DNA of 64,000 nt from Sulfidibacter corallicola (lineage in GTDB: Bacteria > Acidobacteriota > Holophagae > Acanthopleuribacterales > Acanthopleuribacteraceae): contig NZ_CP071793.1 of NCBI RefSeq assembly GCF_017498545.1, forward strand, positions 9,542,256-9,606,255, written 5' to 3'. The translations under genes were made by a program, and so were the position numbers. Shown one piece after another: positions 9,579 to 18,044 of this stretch (positions within the stretch are counted from its first letter, which is position 1; each line of letters opens with the position of its first letter). The notes under the pieces are model-generated. The model saw only the letters and a program-made list of their open reading frames with translations. It had not been told where the DNA came from and made no database searches.

Positions 9579-10775
9579 TCAAAGAATAATTTGATCTTCT
9601 TCAGGCGCTGTTTCGTGCAGAACAGGTTTTTCAACATTTCTAACGCGGAATAAATCAAAGCTTTCTCGCCATTCAAGAGCTTCAAGTCCTAGACCCATGT
9701 ATTGGGATCGACCATACAGCACTGGGCTGGACCAGTCACCAGCATATCCCCGCTCCGAATCAATATACAACTCAGCACGCCCTTGGCGAACTGCTTGGTC
9801 GACGCGGTTACCGTATTTTATTATACTTTTATAAAATCTTCTACTAAAGACTGTTGCAGCCCAAATCGTAATTTCATGATTGGTTGCAACAACCAAGGGC
9901 GCGCCAGCTTCTATTAGCCCGTGGGCCATATTAACTAGAGAATCACCTTGGGTTTCATTTAAGGTTATTTTATTTTTGGAGATTGATTCTCTCGCAGTGT
10001 TGCATGCATTCAGATAACAAAAGCCAATGCTTTGACTCACGGCTAGTGTAGCCAGTGTTCGAATCGAGAGAAGACCAGTGTCTCTGCTTGATCGTCCCCA
10101 TGTTAAAAGATAGCTTTCAATAATATCTTTGGAGTTGAAGTGTCCATGACCTGTAAAGTGCCATATATCTACTCCCTCGAAAAGGCAATCCTTGATGTTA
10201 TCTAGCGTAGCTTCTTCTTGGTACAAAGAAGTGAAATTAATACTATCTCCATATCCTTGTAGTATCTCGCATAGGTTTTGATGCTCTTCATGTATGCCAC
10301 TTTCCCCGAAAAGAGGATCGACACAAACTGCCAATACTCTTAGCTTTTTTCTTTCTCTTTGTGGAATATTTGCTGGTCGAGCAACAAAAGGATGGCGCAC
10401 GAAGTTGTGTCTGAATCCGATATATTCCTTGCGATAATGCATAAGCTCCCATTGGATTGCATTTAACTTTGCCTTTCCAAGCATTAATCTAATATCAAGC
10501 TGGCCTTCTAAAGAACCGCCGATGGTTCGATTAAATAGAGTTAAGATGTCTCCTTTAATAATTCCGCTAAACAGGCGGATTCCGAAGTTTATCATTTCTT
10601 CTTTTAAATTGCATAAATCTGGTTTTTTATGGCTTTCTCTAAGCTGCTCTGATTTATTTATCATTTCTTCAAGAAAAACGTTTGGTACTTGGATTGTTGC
10701 TTCGCCGAAGTTTGACTCTGCTAATATGACTGATTCCTTTTCAGATGGAACTATTTTTATTTCAAAAAGCGCCAA
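9579..10775 (-). CDS. CHAT-domain (caspase-like) protein 2
   Basis: 398 residues, last gene of a three-gene AT-rich operon. The start is TTG at 10775 with AGGTGG 6 nt upstream, 23 nt after the previous stop. The second half has the caspase-like CHAT signature: the catalytic His in DIWHFTGHGHF (about residue 210) and the catalytic Cys in CYLNACNTA (about 258). It also has the typical LIEAGAPLVVATNHEI and FSRRFYKSII segments seen after the Cys. CHAT proteases act as activated effectors in bacterial conflict and cell-death systems. The N-terminal 110 residues resemble no domain I know and may be a sensor or partner-binding part. The paralogue lies directly upstream. The substrate is unknown. Confidence 0.85.
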   Translation of the reverse strand: MALFEIKIVPSEKESVILAESNFGEATIQVPNVFLEEMINKSEQLRESHKKPDLCNLKEEMINFGIRLFSGIIKGDILTLFNRTIGGSLEGQLDIRLMLGKAKLNAIQWELMHYRKEYIGFRHNFVRHPFVARPANIPQRERKKLRVLAVCVDPLFGESGIHEEHQNLCEILQGYGDSINFTSLYQEEATLDNIKDCLFEGVDIWHFTGHGHFNSKDIIESYLLTWGRSSRDTGLLSIRTLATLAVSQSIGFCYLNACNTARESISKNKITLNETQGDSLVNMAHGLIEAGAPLVVATNHEITIWAATVFSRRFYKSIIKYGNRVDQAVRQGRAELYIDSERGYAGDWSSPVLYGRSQYMGLGLEALEWRESFDLFRVRNVEKPVLHETAPEEDQIIL

Positions 10776-10798
10776 TAATGACCACCTTTAACCATGTG

Positions 10799-11977
10799 TT
10801 AATCACCTTTTTTTGAATAAAACAATCCACGAGAGTAAAGCACAGGGGCAAACCAGTCGGACGGAAGAAGAGTGTCGTTGTGAGCAAAAAGCTCGAGCCG
10901 CGCCTGGCGCATTGCGCGTGCAATACTCTGACCTTGTTGAAGCAACCCAATATAAAGCCTACGCGAAAGCATCTCTGTTGCTATTTTTGATACAGGATGA
11001 GACATTCCAACTACACACGGTATTCCAGTTTTGATTAGTGCATGGGCTGTACTAAAGTAGTCGCCATTAAGAATAACCTCTTCTTGGACACTCTGATAAT
11101 CAAAAGCTTGATCTGATCGGCATGCACCTAAGATTGCCAGCTTCATTGGATTTGCTCTACAGAAGCTTTGTAGCATTTCAGAAGATAGTCTGTTAGGGCC
11201 CTTTCCTGATTCACCATCAACTACAAAGTAACTTTTTATGTTTTTGCTTTGATTTTCATAGCGTCCATGCGCTAGCATATGTAATATATCGGTTCCGGCA
11301 AATATTCGACTAGCAATTTTAGTCACGGTCGCATCTGGAGTAACTAATAAGTTAAAAGCATCTTTTTTGTCCGGCGGAATCCCTGCGCAAACAGCATCAA
11401 TTTGACCCCTGATATAAATGTCGCTGTTTGGATTTGCCCCAACAAAAAGAACAGATAGGTTGTCCATGTTTCTTGCTTGCTGCTTTACCGGTTGAAGAGA
11501 AAAAGGGTGCCGGTAGAGATCGTAGACATGGCACAAAAATGCCCCATCAGCGTAAAAAAGCTCCCACGGAACAATGTTTAAAAAATCTGTCGATACAACT
11601 AACCTAATATTTACATCGCAATTAAACCTGATAGCTTGTCCAATAGCTACATTTAACGAATCTTCTATTTCATCTTTGAACACAACAGAATAAAGATACT
11701 CACCAAGATGTTTTAAATAAAACTTAAGCCGTTTTCTGTAATTTCTATTTAGCTTGCCTTCTTCGTCTCTCTGTATTGCCTGTTCTATTCTTTTGTGTAG
11801 CTTAAGTGATCTCTTGATAATTTTCTCAGATTGAAAAATGCTGATTAGCCTATAAGCCTCGCCGCTGAGCCCCGTGGAAACAACCATAATTTGGTTATTT
11901 AGGTAGCGTAGCTGAAGGGAGACTTCCAAAGCGTTCGGGCTCTTGAGAGAAATGTTCTCTTTCAACGGTCTGCACAC
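10799..11977 (-). CDS. CHAT-domain (caspase-like) protein 1
   Basis: 392 residues. The likely GTG start at 11977 overlaps the end of the upstream small gene by 16 nt, implying translational coupling; its ribosome site is weak. The CHAT catalytic pair is present: His in ILHMLAHGRYE (about residue 236) and Cys in LAILGACRSD (about 281). The domain continues with IPCVVGMSHPVSKIATEM and ends with DWFAPVLYSRG, closely paralleling DWSSPVLYGRS of the downstream CHAT protein. The two are therefore ancient paralogues. They may form a hetero-oligomer or a protease cascade (inference). AT-rich codon use contrasts with the flanking GC-rich genes and suggests horizontal transfer. Confidence 0.85.
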   Translation of the reverse strand: MCRPLKENISLKSPNALEVSLQLRYLNNQIMVVSTGLSGEAYRLISIFQSEKIIKRSLKLHKRIEQAIQRDEEGKLNRNYRKRLKFYLKHLGEYLYSVVFKDEIEDSLNVAIGQAIRFNCDVNIRLVVSTDFLNIVPWELFYADGAFLCHVYDLYRHPFSLQPVKQQARNMDNLSVLFVGANPNSDIYIRGQIDAVCAGIPPDKKDAFNLLVTPDATVTKIASRIFAGTDILHMLAHGRYENQSKNIKSYFVVDGESGKGPNRLSSEMLQSFCRANPMKLAILGACRSDQAFDYQSVQEEVILNGDYFSTAHALIKTGIPCVVGMSHPVSKIATEMLSRRLYIGLLQQGQSIARAMRQARLELFAHNDTLLPSDWFAPVLYSRGLFYSKKGD

Positions 11978-12333
11978 TCACATAACTTGTTGAGTTGCTG
12001 TTGAGTTAAAAGTGAAGCTAATGTAAACACAGGAAGCCCGCCATACACACTAGATAAAAGATCACCCAACGCTGCAACAATTTCAACTGATCGAATGTTG
12101 GGGTTTTCGTTTATAAAATCACAATAGTTTCCTTCTGAGCATATTAACTTTTTTATAGTCTCTATGCGTTCACCTAGCCAACTTTTGCCTTTATCTTCGG
12201 GATCTGTTTTATTATCTAGTGTTCCTAGCTGTTGGGCCAGCTCGATATACAAATCCACTTCTTCTAAGTCTAACAACCTGTTGATTTCAGCTTCTTCCTG
12301 GCTGGATAATCCTCGAATACTTAATCTCGACAT
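11962..12333 (-). CDS. Small acidic helical partner of the CHAT pair
   Basis: 123 residues, first gene of the CHAT operon. I prefer ATG 12333 (GGGAG 8 nt upstream) to GTG 12342. The sequence is acidic and helical (EEAEINRLLDLEEVDLYIEL) and ends in Leu-rich helices and a Cys-containing tail (LNKLCECADR). No catalytic motif or signal peptide is visible. Its 16-nt overlap with the first CHAT gene argues that the products are needed in fixed ratio, for instance as an inhibitor, adaptor or sensor. The function is not recognised. Confidence 0.7.
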   Translation of the reverse strand: MSRLSIRGLSSQEEAEINRLLDLEEVDLYIELAQQLGTLDNKTDPEDKGKSWLGERIETIKKLICSEGNYCDFINENPNIRSVEIVAALGDLLSSVYGGLPVFTLASLLTQQQLNKLCECADR

Positions 12334-12918
12334 AAAACTCACTCCCTTTCAAAGGCTGCATTGTCATCTTTCACCAAAATCAAAACAGTCACGGTACTGG
12401 ATGCAAGAACGTACCTAGCTTCAGGTGAATTTAACTTCTCTCTATATCGACCATTTTTTCTTGCTCTTTAGCATTTGATTTTTTTTGCGAATAGACTGAC
12501 CTGAGCAAAAATGCAAGGAGCTGCAAAAATCACTTCCACGAAGAGAGCAGGGCCCTGGTTTCCTCATGAATTAAGTACAGCGTGTTTCGGAAGTCTTCGT
12601 TTGTTGAGCCCAATAGACATTCGAACTCGAACATTTTGGGTAATGGCCGCATCTTGCTTATTCCACGTTTCTTTTGTCTTCATCCCGCAACAGTAGCCAA
12701 CACTTCTATCGGATGCCCCCATTTTCAGTTTTCCGGCGACCCATCATCACTCACAAACCCGTCAAACACTTTTGCGTACCTCGCAAATTTCCCTAAAACG
12801 ATACGAGAAATGACCTTGAAAAGGCGCGGTATACAACCCAAGCATCGTAATGCCAAGGGATGCACATCTAGAAAGCGATCACCGCCTGGGCAAGAATGCT
12901 GGGTAGGAGGTGAAGACC
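12334..12918. other. Intergenic stretch upstream of the CHAT operon
   Basis: About 580 bases with no supported gene. The first 150 bases are AT-rich and should hold the CHAT operon promoter; composition returns to host-like after about 12,700. Confidence 0.4.
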
Positions 12919-13185
12919 ATGGATGAGACTCATGAGACGACTACTCGCGCTTCCAAAGCAGGGGCTTGGGAAGCTCACATTCGCGCCTGGGAGGTGTCGG
13001 GGCTTTCGCAAGTCGCCTTTTGCCGCGAACACGGCCTGAAACACGCGACCTTCATGTATTGGCACCAAAAGTTCCCTGGCAGCCCCAAGCCGGATCGGGG
13101 TTTGAGATTGGTTCCGCTACAAGAAAAACCCCGACGGAAAAGGCATTGCATCAACCCAATCGGCCTGTATCTTGTGACACATTGA
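12919..13185 (+). CDS. IS66 TnpA-like accessory protein (remnant)
   Basis: 88 residues; ATG 12919 with AGGAGG 8 nt upstream. The core (WEAHIRAWEVSGLSQVAFC, then HATFMYWHQKF) matches the small helix-turn-helix TnpA protein of IS66-family elements, which assists transposition. The C-terminal part after residue 60 looks aberrant and stops early. No tnpB or tnpC gene and no terminal inverted repeats follow; the next gene is unrelated. I read it as a stranded remnant. Confidence 0.65.
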   Translation: MDETHETTTRASKAGAWEAHIRAWEVSGLSQVAFCREHGLKHATFMYWHQKFPGSPKPDRGLRLVPLQEKPRRKRHCINPIGLYLVTH

Positions 13186-13344
13186 ATTCCAAACGGCAAG
13201 GAACTACAATCAACCCGTCGCGCCCGGCAACCCGTCACAGCCTTGCTGTAGATGATGCAACACCGGTGGTTGGGCGTGGCGTTTCCTTTAAATCATTGCA
13301 CCACAGCCGTGATCCCTTTTTCCATTGATTGAAGCGAGGCTTAG

Positions 13345-14022
13345 ATGTCGCTTTCCCTGTTTTTGCTTTGGATAACCTCTGTGAACAATGATGGCATCAC
13401 CGTTGATCGGTGGGTCGATGAACAGGCGGGGCTCGAGGCCGTGATCATCACGATTCCTACGAACCAAAACCACGGCTTCGGTGTGATCGATGTCCCCAAC
13501 AAGTCGCCAGGCGACGACATTCTCTCTTACTGGCAGCCTGACCGCTACTCCCTGATGATCAACGGCGGTTACTTCGAAGATGACTTTTCGCCGACGGGCC
13601 TTTGTCGTATCGATGGGAAGGTGATCAATTCCTCGATCGACCCCAAGCTTTCCGGTTTCCTTGCAATCGATGGGCAGGGCAAGTTGGCCTTGCTCACGAA
13701 ACACGACCAACGGGATGCCTTCCCTACCGTTCTTCAGTCAGGGCCATATGTCATCGATCCTGGTGGGAGAATAGGCATTCATTCCCGGTCCGGTGCCGCG
13801 GCGCGCCGAACGTTGGTCGGAGTTACAAATGATGGTGACATCATGATCATCGTGACTGAGCCGATCTATTTGTACGATCTTGCGGTTTTGGTTTCGAATC
13901 GGCTGCCAAAGATCGAGCGGCTATTGAATCTCGACGGAGGTCCCTCGACAGCTTTGGCGGTGGAAGGGCAGGTTGTTCGGAATCGGTGGCCCGTTCGGAA
14001 TTACGTTTTCAAAGGTGATTGA
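13345..14022 (+). CDS. Secreted phosphodiester glycosidase (NAGPA/DUF2233 family)
   Basis: 225 residues with a short hydrophobic N-terminus (MSLSLFLLWITSV) that probably acts as a signal peptide. Family motifs are in order: LMINGGYFEDD (about residue 70), the central GAAARRTLVGVTNDG and the C-terminal LLNLDGGPSTALAV (about 194). These are hallmarks of the phosphodiester glycosidase family that includes human uncovering enzyme NAGPA and bacterial YcdF-like exopolysaccharide proteins. The enzymes hydrolyse sugar phosphodiesters; in bacteria they are linked to surface polysaccharide and wall metabolism. Length is near the minimal family size. It is monocistronic, with the phage-type region beginning just after it. 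Confidence 0.85.
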   Translation: MSLSLFLLWITSVNNDGITVDRWVDEQAGLEAVIITIPTNQNHGFGVIDVPNKSPGDDILSYWQPDRYSLMINGGYFEDDFSPTGLCRIDGKVINSSIDPKLSGFLAIDGQGKLALLTKHDQRDAFPTVLQSGPYVIDPGGRIGIHSRSGAAARRTLVGVTNDGDIMIIVTEPIYLYDLAVLVSNRLPKIERLLNLDGGPSTALAVEGQVVRNRWPVRNYVFKGD

Positions 14023-14205
14023 TCTGGTAGAGGGTCGCATGTTGCATTCATTGCTGGCTCTATTTTCGGCTTGCGCCACTTTCGGCGGATCGAAATCGAG
14101 AAAATGGGCTTTCTCCTGCGTGTCATCCCACATCTTTGTCAAATAAGCCCATGCCCGAGTACCCGATCAGGAGAAGGTGATCAAAAAGGGCGGTAGTCCC
14201 GACAC

Positions 14206-14241
14206 GGCCTCCCTGTATCCAGTAGGTAGACATGGAGAGCC
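14206..14241 (+). promoter_or_regulatory. GGTAGGTAG-type hairpin element, copy a
   Basis: The core AGTAGGTAGA (14221-14230) lies between arms GGC-CTCC (14206-14212) and GGAG-a-GCC (14234-14241), complementary with one bulged A. It sits about 35 nt upstream of the TTG start at 14276. It is one of eight related copies in this region. Confidence 0.4.
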
Positions 14242-14275
14242 CTTGGTTCTCACCATCTACCTCCGGAGGCTCCCA

Positions 14276-14605
14276 TTGAACACCGATTTCCTCGATGCCT
14301 TTCACCAAGCCGCCGCCAAGACCAAAACCCCCGAGGCCTACCAATCCCTGAAACGCGACACCTTTCACAAGATCCGCCAGGCGATCTTCGATGATGAACA
14401 TCTGATGAACGAGCGTGAGGTCGCCAAGTTCTTTCGAGCCTTCACAGTCCGCGGCCTGCAAGCCATGCGCGGCAAAGGCAGCGGTCCGCGGTATCTCAAA
14501 TTTGGCAACTCCCGGAACGCGCGGGTCTTTTACAAAGTGAAGGATGTTCGCGACTTCATCGACCGGCACTATCAGGACAAAATCTGGTTTGAGCAGACAT
14601 CCTGA
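14276..14605 (+). CDS. Helix-turn-helix (excisionase-like) small protein
   Basis: 109 residues from TTG 14276, which has GGAGG 6 nt upstream. A GTG at 14177 would add 33 residues but would place the cis element inside the gene. The C-terminal half (LMNEREVAKFF, then RYLKFGNSRNARVFYKVKDV, then DFIDRH) resembles the MerR/HTH_17 winged-helix fold of excisionase and AlpA-like regulators. It is the first gene of the phage-type region, a usual place for a regulator or excisionase. DNA binding is inferred from the motif pattern. Confidence 0.6.
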   Translation: MNTDFLDAFHQAAAKTKTPEAYQSLKRDTFHKIRQAIFDDEHLMNEREVAKFFRAFTVRGLQAMRGKGSGPRYLKFGNSRNARVFYKVKDVRDFIDRHYQDKIWFEQTS

Positions 14606-14972
14606 TGCTTCAAGGTGGCGCCTGGTCTCGAATTTTGTTCGCTTCGAAAATTCTCACCTAACCGGCCACGGATATGTCTCCGACCTCCATCCCGTATGGA
14701 TCCTACATTGTGTTAGGAAGAGCGTTTAAAGTGCTGCGCAGGTTTTATTTTTCTTAAGAATTCACCCTATTGTGCTGGCCAAAATTTTCAGATTACAATC
14801 CAGCCACGACGAAGTGATGAAGTCGTTTTGACAATAAGAACCAGTGATTAACCAAGAATATGACCGAGGTAGTGCGAGGATCCCTCAGCTCTGGGTGCGC
14901 ACGAACCAGGGCATCACAGCTCCTTATTGGTCAAAATGACGCAAAAACAATCGCCCTATATCGAGGTGTCCT
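14606..14972. other. Intergenic stretch
   Basis: About 370 bases, AT-rich around 14,740-14,830, without a gene I can support. It likely holds the promoter for the small genes that follow. Confidence 0.4.
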
Positions 14973-15284
14973 TTGAATTACCGCCAACTTACCAAAAAAC
15001 AAAGACGTCTTCTTCAAGCCATCCACCGTCTCAACCATGGAACGCTTGAAGGTGTGAAAATCAAGCAAGGCGAACCGATGATCGATGGCCCAGCGCTTGG
15101 AACCCGCACCGTGAAATTGGGTCTTGGCCTCCCCGAACAGCGCCACCTACCTCACGATTTCAGGCTCAAACGCCAGCATCTGTTTCTGATCTCGTATCTC
15201 AGAGACATACAAAACGGGAAGATCTCCATCAATGTTCAGGATGGTCTGCCCATCCATATATCCCATCCCGTAAGATGCGCCTAA
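14973..15284 (+). CDS. Small YezD/DUF2292-like duplicated protein 1
   Basis: 103 residues from a TTG preceded by GAGGTG. It has two internal half-repeats of one pattern: RLNHGTLEGVKIKQGEPMID near the start and IQNGKISINVQDGLPIHISH near the end. Each is a short helix followed by a G-x-I/V-x-I-x-x-Q-x-G-x-P-x-x-I strand pair. The second half resembles the DUF2292/YezD signature found in small bacterial proteins of unknown role. The next gene has the same two-part design, so the pair arose by duplication. No function is assigned. Confidence 0.5.
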   Translation: MNYRQLTKKQRRLLQAIHRLNHGTLEGVKIKQGEPMIDGPALGTRTVKLGLGLPEQRHLPHDFRLKRQHLFLISYLRDIQNGKISINVQDGLPIHISHPVRCA

Positions 15285-15370
15285 TTTACCTCTAGATTCG
15301 CCTTTTTTGACTTTCACGCTTTCGTGCCCCCGTAAACCATCACCGATCACTCTCACCATGGAACGACTCA

Positions 15371-15682
15371 ATGCTTTCATCTTTCCCCACTAAGTCCCTC
15401 ACTTTTGCCGACCTGATCGACCAGATCCAACAGTTGAACCAAGGCATGTTGATCAATCTGGAAATCAGGGATGGCCAGCCATACATCGGCGAGTCAACAC
15501 GATGGATTCGCCGATACCCCTGTCACTCCAACTCGTCCAAACCAGCCAAAACCAGCCCTTCGGCCGCAAACGCACTCGCTGATCTCTGCAACCTCATCAT
15601 TAGCTCGAAGGTTTCGGTGATCGACAAAATCGAAATCCAACGCGGTTTACCGACCCACGTTCACTACCGAACATTCGTGTAA
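15371..15682 (+). CDS. Small YezD/DUF2292-like duplicated protein 2
   Basis: 103 residues, ATG 15371, weak ribosome site. The halves are IDQIQQLNQGMLINLEIRDG and LCNLIISSKVSVIDKIEIQRG, the latter followed by LPTHVHY. Both follow the helix plus I-x-I-x-x-G-x-P pattern of the preceding gene, with a Ser/Thr/Pro-rich spacer between them. It is equal in length to that gene and 86 nt downstream, so a tandem paralogue. Function unknown; probably an early phage protein. Confidence 0.5.
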   Translation: MLSSFPTKSLTFADLIDQIQQLNQGMLINLEIRDGQPYIGESTRWIRRYPCHSNSSKPAKTSPSAANALADLCNLIISSKVSVIDKIEIQRGLPTHVHYRTFV

Positions 15683-15764
15683 CACACCTGTTCCCAAGCC
15701 CAACGCTCTTTGAAACATAGCTTCTAGCACCAGACAGCATACTGACCGATAAGCGGAGGTTGTT

Positions 15765-17948
15765 GTGGGTGTCGTCAAACGACGAACCACGGCATCACTC
15801 CGCATTTTTTTGGCATTCGTCTTCGGCACCCACAGCAACCCCCGCATGCAGGGGGATCCATTGAACCAGACCCAGACCACACCGACCGCCGACGACATTG
15901 CCCACGACCCAAAAATCAAACGCATGGTCAACGTCAAGGCGCACCAACTCAAGCGCCGAGCCGAATTCGCGCGGGACGACCACGACGACATCGTCCAAGA
16001 ACTCTACCTTGATCTATTGACCCGTTTGCCGAAGTTCGATCCCGACAAGGCAAGCCTCGCCACATTCGTGTCGCGGGTCGTCGACCACAAGGTCTGCAAC
16101 CTCATCGATCGCCGCAAGTGCCTGAAGCGCGAGTACGTCCACGACGTGGTCTCCACCGAGGACTCGCAACCCGACCGAGCGGGCAACTTCACTCGGAACG
16201 AGGACAACCTCGCCACCGATTCACTCGCCAGGCCGGTGAGCCGCGCGACGACTCCGGACCATCCCGCGGACGTCCGCGTGGACGTTCGCCGCGTGATGGC
16301 GTCGTTGACGCCCCGACAACGGCGGATCGTCGACAGGTTACCCGACCATACCAAGGTAGAGATCAGCCGTGACCTGGGCGTCCCCCGCGCGACGATTTAC
16401 GACGACATCGCTCGGATTCGCAACGCGTTCATGCGGTTTGGTCTTGATCGGTATGCCGAGCGAAATCCCGAGGCGACGCCCAAGAAAGTGACCACCACAC
16501 CGGCCACCCCCTTTGCTGAGCCGGCCAAGACGACTACCGCCAATCCGGCCAGCACAATCCGTACGGACAACGACCACAACACACCGTCCGACGGCAACCA
16601 AACCGTATCCGGGAACACCTCTGTGCCCCTTTCCAGGAAGCGCAATAGGCCGGCGTTCACCCAGGCGCTCGCGGAACACCAAGCTCGCCAACAAAGAAAC
16701 CAACCCAACTCGAAAGGAGAAGCGACCCATGACGCAACAGGAAAACCTGCCACGCCCTCGGTTTCGACGACACCGGCCGACCCGTGCGACGTGGCTTCTC
16801 ATGTCGATCAACCACCGCTCACAAGCCTGGCTCCCTCGAAACAACCCACTAGGGCCGAACCGGAATCCTCACCTTCACCGTTCGCGCCCATGCCTGAACA
16901 CGAAAGCGCTTCCATCAGACACTCGTCATCGGGAGGATCACCCATGAGCCAACTCACGACAACGACCTATTCCATGTGGCGGAAGTTCCTGACCTGCCAA
17001 CGCGCGTTCGAATGGCGCTACCTTCGCGAACTGGTCCCGATCGACCGACCGCAGGTGCTCGGGTTTGGCTCGCTGATCCACGACTGCCTGGAAAAGTGGC
17101 ACGGCAACGGTGACCTGGACGATGTGTTGCGCCACATCACCGCCGCCATCCCAGATAAAGAAGCGAACCCAAACCGCAAGCGAGATTCCCAACTCGCGAT
17201 GGCGATGATGCAAGGCTACGCGGCGCGATACTCAACCGAGGACTTTGAAGTCGTCGGCCTTGAAGTCCCGTTCAGTTGGCCGATCTTTAACCCGGCCTCC
17301 GGACAACCGCATCCCACGTTGACCATGTCCGGGAAGATCGACGGCATCGTCCGCCGACAAGACGGCTATTACCTCTTGGAACACAAAACGGCGGCCAGCA
17401 TCGATGGCACCTACCTGGCCAAGCTCTGGAATGACTTCCAAATCATTATATATAGCTACCACGCGGAGAAGGCCTTGGGCCTGCCGATCAAGGGCGTCAT
17501 CTACAACGTTTTGGCCAAGGCCAAATTGCAACAACGACGCGGGGAAACCGAGGACGCGTTCGAAGAACGGCGCGCGGTCCTGATCGCGCGATCGAAGACC
17601 GGCCGCACTTCCGCCAAGCGAAAGCTACCGGAACCCGACGACGAGTTCCAGTCCCGCCTGACGGACAAGTACCTCACCGATCCCGCGATGTTCCACCGTG
17701 AGGAACTCCTGGTCTCGCGCGAACAGTTCCGCGAATTGGAACACGAACTCTGGCAATTGACCCAGGCCTACAAGGAAGCCGTGCATCGCGGGTTCTTCAT
17801 CCCCAACCGCACCAGTTGCTACACCTACGGTCGACCCTGCGCCTACCTGCCGCTTTGTCGGTCGGGTGGTAGCCAGGCGGTCGCCGGCAACCTGTTCGTG
17901 CGGTGCGAGCCTCACGAGGAGCTGGCGCCAGCGAAACCGGTTTTTTGA
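15765..17948 (+). CDS. Sigma-factor-like domain in frame with RecB/Cas4-like nuclease
   Basis: One open frame of 727 codons; GTG start with GGAGG 5 nt upstream. Residues about 73-125 (DIVQELYLDLL, KFDPDKASLATFVSRVVDHK) match sigma-70 region 2. Residues about 180-240 (LTPRQRRIVDRL, EISRDLGVPRATIYDDIARI) match region 4. A low-complexity Pro/Thr/Ser-rich linker (about 245-393) follows. Residues 394-727 form a PD-(D/E)XK nuclease of the RecB/Cas4 class: FGSLIHDCLEKWH, GKIDGIVRR with catalytic Asp, LLEHKTA with E-x-K, and four Cys for an Fe-S cluster (LTCQRAF early; SCYTYGRPCAYLPLC at the end). An internal ATG at 16944 (residue 394) has GGGAGG 8 nt upstream, so the nuclease may also, or only, be made separately. 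It lies at the head of the replication genes. Confidence 0.8.
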   Translation: MGVVKRRTTASLRIFLAFVFGTHSNPRMQGDPLNQTQTTPTADDIAHDPKIKRMVNVKAHQLKRRAEFARDDHDDIVQELYLDLLTRLPKFDPDKASLATFVSRVVDHKVCNLIDRRKCLKREYVHDVVSTEDSQPDRAGNFTRNEDNLATDSLARPVSRATTPDHPADVRVDVRRVMASLTPRQRRIVDRLPDHTKVEISRDLGVPRATIYDDIARIRNAFMRFGLDRYAERNPEATPKKVTTTPATPFAEPAKTTTANPASTIRTDNDHNTPSDGNQTVSGNTSVPLSRKRNRPAFTQALAEHQARQQRNQPNSKGEATHDATGKPATPSVSTTPADPCDVASHVDQPPLTSLAPSKQPTRAEPESSPSPFAPMPEHESASIRHSSSGGSPMSQLTTTTYSMWRKFLTCQRAFEWRYLRELVPIDRPQVLGFGSLIHDCLEKWHGNGDLDDVLRHITAAIPDKEANPNRKRDSQLAMAMMQGYAARYSTEDFEVVGLEVPFSWPIFNPASGQPHPTLTMSGKIDGIVRRQDGYYLLEHKTAASIDGTYLAKLWNDFQIIIYSYHAEKALGLPIKGVIYNVLAKAKLQQRRGETEDAFEERRAVLIARSKTGRTSAKRKLPEPDDEFQSRLTDKYLTDPAMFHREELLVSREQFRELEHELWQLTQAYKEAVHRGFFIPNRTSCYTYGRPCAYLPLCRSGGSQAVAGNLFVRCEPHEELAPAKPVF

Positions 17949-17962
17949 CCCGACACTTCGAG

Positions 17963-17993
17963 CCGCTTTGCTTTAGGTAGAACAGGAAAGCGG
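17963..17993 (+). promoter_or_regulatory. GGTAGGTAG-type hairpin element, copy b
   Basis: Core TTTAGGTAGA (17972-17981) inside a perfect 7-bp pair of arms, CCGCTTT (17963-17969) and AAAGCGG (17987-17993). It lies between the nuclease stop and the Sak4-like gene, about 50 nt before the preferred start. Confidence 0.5.
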
Positions 17994-18044
17994 TTGGGCC
18001 ACACCGGCTTTACCGCGAAACACGTTCAACAATTGGAGTTAGCT

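Noticed and set aside
12900..13330. A complete IS66 element
   Set aside because: Only the TnpA-like gene is present; tnpB, tnpC and terminal inverted repeats were not found.
14023..14205. Left attachment site of the prophage
   Set aside because: No matching direct repeat can be identified because the right end lies outside the window.
15147..15380. 77-codon minus-strand frame across the two YezD-like genes
   Set aside because: Antisense to the first of the duplicated genes and without a ribosome site; treated as a shadow.
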